Shown piece after piece: positions 62,638 through 64,000 of a stretch of DNA of 64,000 bases (position 1 is its first letter; every line of letters begins with the position of its first letter). The translations under genes were made by a program, and so were the position numbers. Source of the DNA: Symbiodinium sp. CCMP2592. Taxonomy: Eukaryota; Sar; Dinophyceae; Suessiales; Symbiodiniaceae. The notes under the pieces are model-generated. The model was not told the origin of the DNA. It made no database searches and saw only the letters and a list, made by a program, of their open reading frames with translations. The stretch covers positions 248,001 through 312,000 of the forward strand of contig CAJNDT010004557.1 in the NCBI GenBank assembly GCA_905221615.1, given 5' to 3'.

Positions 62638-63201
62638 CTGCAGTAGCACTGCAACATCACAAAGACAGCGCGTACGGAGTTCCCCCGAGAGATCCTAAAC
62701 CCTGAACCTGTCACTGCAAAGCCCGAAGGTACTATAGCCAGTGGGAGTACTGTTAGCTTGCCTACTGAGTCGCCTGATGCTCAAACTAGAGCCCCACAGT
62801 TTAGGGTTTAGGGTTTAAGGTTCACGGTTTAGGGTTTACCGCCTGAACTTTTGGCGGCAGTGTTGTGTTTAGCATTTCGGAGCTCACGTGCCCACCGAAG
62901 AGGTTCCTGGAGACTCCAAAGAACCCTTTGGTTGGCTAGCACACATACCGAAACAAAGGCTTTATGGGCTAGTCGGGTTTCATGCAGATCTAGGTTAAGG
63001 CTGATATACCACGTAGATGCCACAGGAAATCTGACATTGGTCAGTGTTCAGGTCCCTACAGATTTCGTAAACGCCTAAGCCCTCAACCCCAAAACCGAAA
63101 ACCCGTAAACTGTAACCCGAAAACCTGAACCCCTAAACCCAATGCCATAATAGCTCATCCCGGAAAACCTGAACCCCTAAACCCCTGAACCGAACACCGT
63201 A
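62638..63201. other. Ambiguous frames, CCCTAAA-like tail
   Basis: At 62829-63023 a minus frame ('HKAFVSVCVLANQRVLWSLQ') and at 62851-63078 a plus frame are both open. I cannot choose. Degenerate CCCTAAA units lie at 63085-63185. Confidence 0.25.
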
Positions 63202-63288
63202 TCAGCTCATCCCAAGGCGCTGGAAGCTTTGGACCTCCTCGTCAGCCGCATCGAAGTACCTGGCCCCCCAAAGGATCCTCCACTTAGC
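63202..63288 (-). CDS. C-terminal exon of an unknown protein
   Basis: The minus frame reads 'AKWRILWGARYFDAADEEVQ', then 'SFQRLGMS' and TGA. The acidic and aromatic composition and GC-rich third positions are typical of a real exon end. A degenerate family L element lies just upstream (63310-63405). The gene cannot be extended with confidence. Confidence 0.42.
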   Translation of the reverse strand, partial: AKWRILWGARYFDAADEEVQSFQRLGMS

Positions 63289-64000
63289 GTTGGGTAGCAC
63301 AGAAGAAGCCTAAAAGTTCGAAACCCCATAGCCTCAATCCTTAAGAGTAATGTATAGGGAATCCCAGCACTATTTGTCCTTAATCCGGTTTCCAACTTCT
63401 GGGGGTTTACTATAGGGAATGGAGGAATGGAGTATAATTATAACTATACTTATTACTACCATACTACTACCATATTACTACCATAATACGATCATACTAC
63501 TAACCGACGGTAAGTCTATACTCGGAGCATGTCAGGACTTAGCACTCGGTTCCTGAGAAGCCCCATTCTAACAAGGGCACCCTTGTTCCTACTATCCTTT
63601 TTTAGTAAGGGGACCCTAGAATAAAAAGCGCAGAAGGGTACTACTAACTCAGGAACCTTGAGGAGGTAGGCTCGGGGAGAGGGGTCTAGTCTAGTGGTTT
63701 AGGGATTAGGGTAGGTTGTCAATAGAATTACAAGCAGCGTAACCCCAAACAGGGTACTGACAACTCTGCTCTACTCTGCTCAAATGCCTACAGTTAGTCC
63801 CCCATGTGCTGCAATTCAATTATTGACTCAGGCTACACTAGAATGTTTGGTTTAGGGTTTAGGGTTTAGGATTAGGGTTTGTCAGGGGTGCCATCGCTTC
63901 TCACACCAGCAATGCGAAGGTATAGGCAAGGTGCAAGACAAGGCGACGAGAGAGAAACGGGCAAGACGTGCGGAGGCGTTAGCGCCCCAAAGCAGAACGT
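63289..64000. other. Repeat remnants to window end
   Basis: Degenerate family L at 63310-63405. A TACTACCAT-rich piece at 63430-63500 resembles 33275-33320 and 58340-58395 (GGAATGGAGGAATGG). An I'-like palindrome lies at 63550-63650 and TTTAGGG at 63850-63885. No gene is seen, though the GC-rich last 100 bases could begin an exon. Confidence 0.35.

Overview
This looks like nuclear DNA of a dinoflagellate, or a very close alveolate relative. The evidence is eukaryotic. Short interstitial tracts of the telomere-type heptamer CCCTAAA/TTTAGGG occur throughout. Long ORFs are almost absent, and coding-like sequence comes in islands of 60-200 bp. The one multi-exon gene I could rebuild codon by codon (ankyrin, 45.7-47.2 kb) uses GC-AG and GA-AG introns with AG|G acceptors, a pattern known from dinoflagellates. 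I cannot name the species.

Two genes are well supported, both on the minus strand. The first, at 48703-49977, is a 424-residue, signal-peptide-bearing protein that resembles the ADP-ribosyl cyclase/CD38 family. The second, at 47240-45710, is a 271-residue ankyrin-repeat protein in six exons with five exact 33-residue repeats. Other coding-like islands are weaker: an unknown C-terminal exon at 22-185, several ankyrin-type fragments (1.5, 2.3, 3.7 and 9.7 kb), a membrane-protein exon (17.3 kb), paired homologous exons (16.6 and 21.1 kb), a glutamine-rich exon (21.9 kb), and pieces resembling the dinoflagellate 'SHQW...HPDP' family (38.3 and 36.3 kb). Further islands lie at 28-29, 33, 60, 62 and 63 kb. 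These are single-sequence judgements from codon pattern and splice-like borders.

Between the islands the window is packed with 80-200 bp palindromic elements (MITE-like). I sorted them by eye into about 20 families, labelled A to W here, many with 3-12 copies. Several are nested. Larger features are a 3.16 kb element with perfect 24-bp inverted repeats (4794-7957), a satellite grown from the inside of a family C element (18.66-19.17 kb), a GC-rich minisatellite field (26.4-27.65 kb) and long triplet arrays (29.86-30.1, 30.74-31.07, 38.66-39.06 and 60.0-60.23 kb).

The most interesting system is intron creation by these elements ('introners'). In the ankyrin gene four of five introns have the form 4-bp target duplication + element: G(C/A)NN-CT...AG, followed by the same G(C/A)NN in the next exon. 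The duplicated target supplies the GC/GA donor and the element supplies the terminal AG acceptor. Related copies of the same families also lie outside recognised genes in this window. No tRNA, rRNA, splice-leader or CRISPR feature was supportable.
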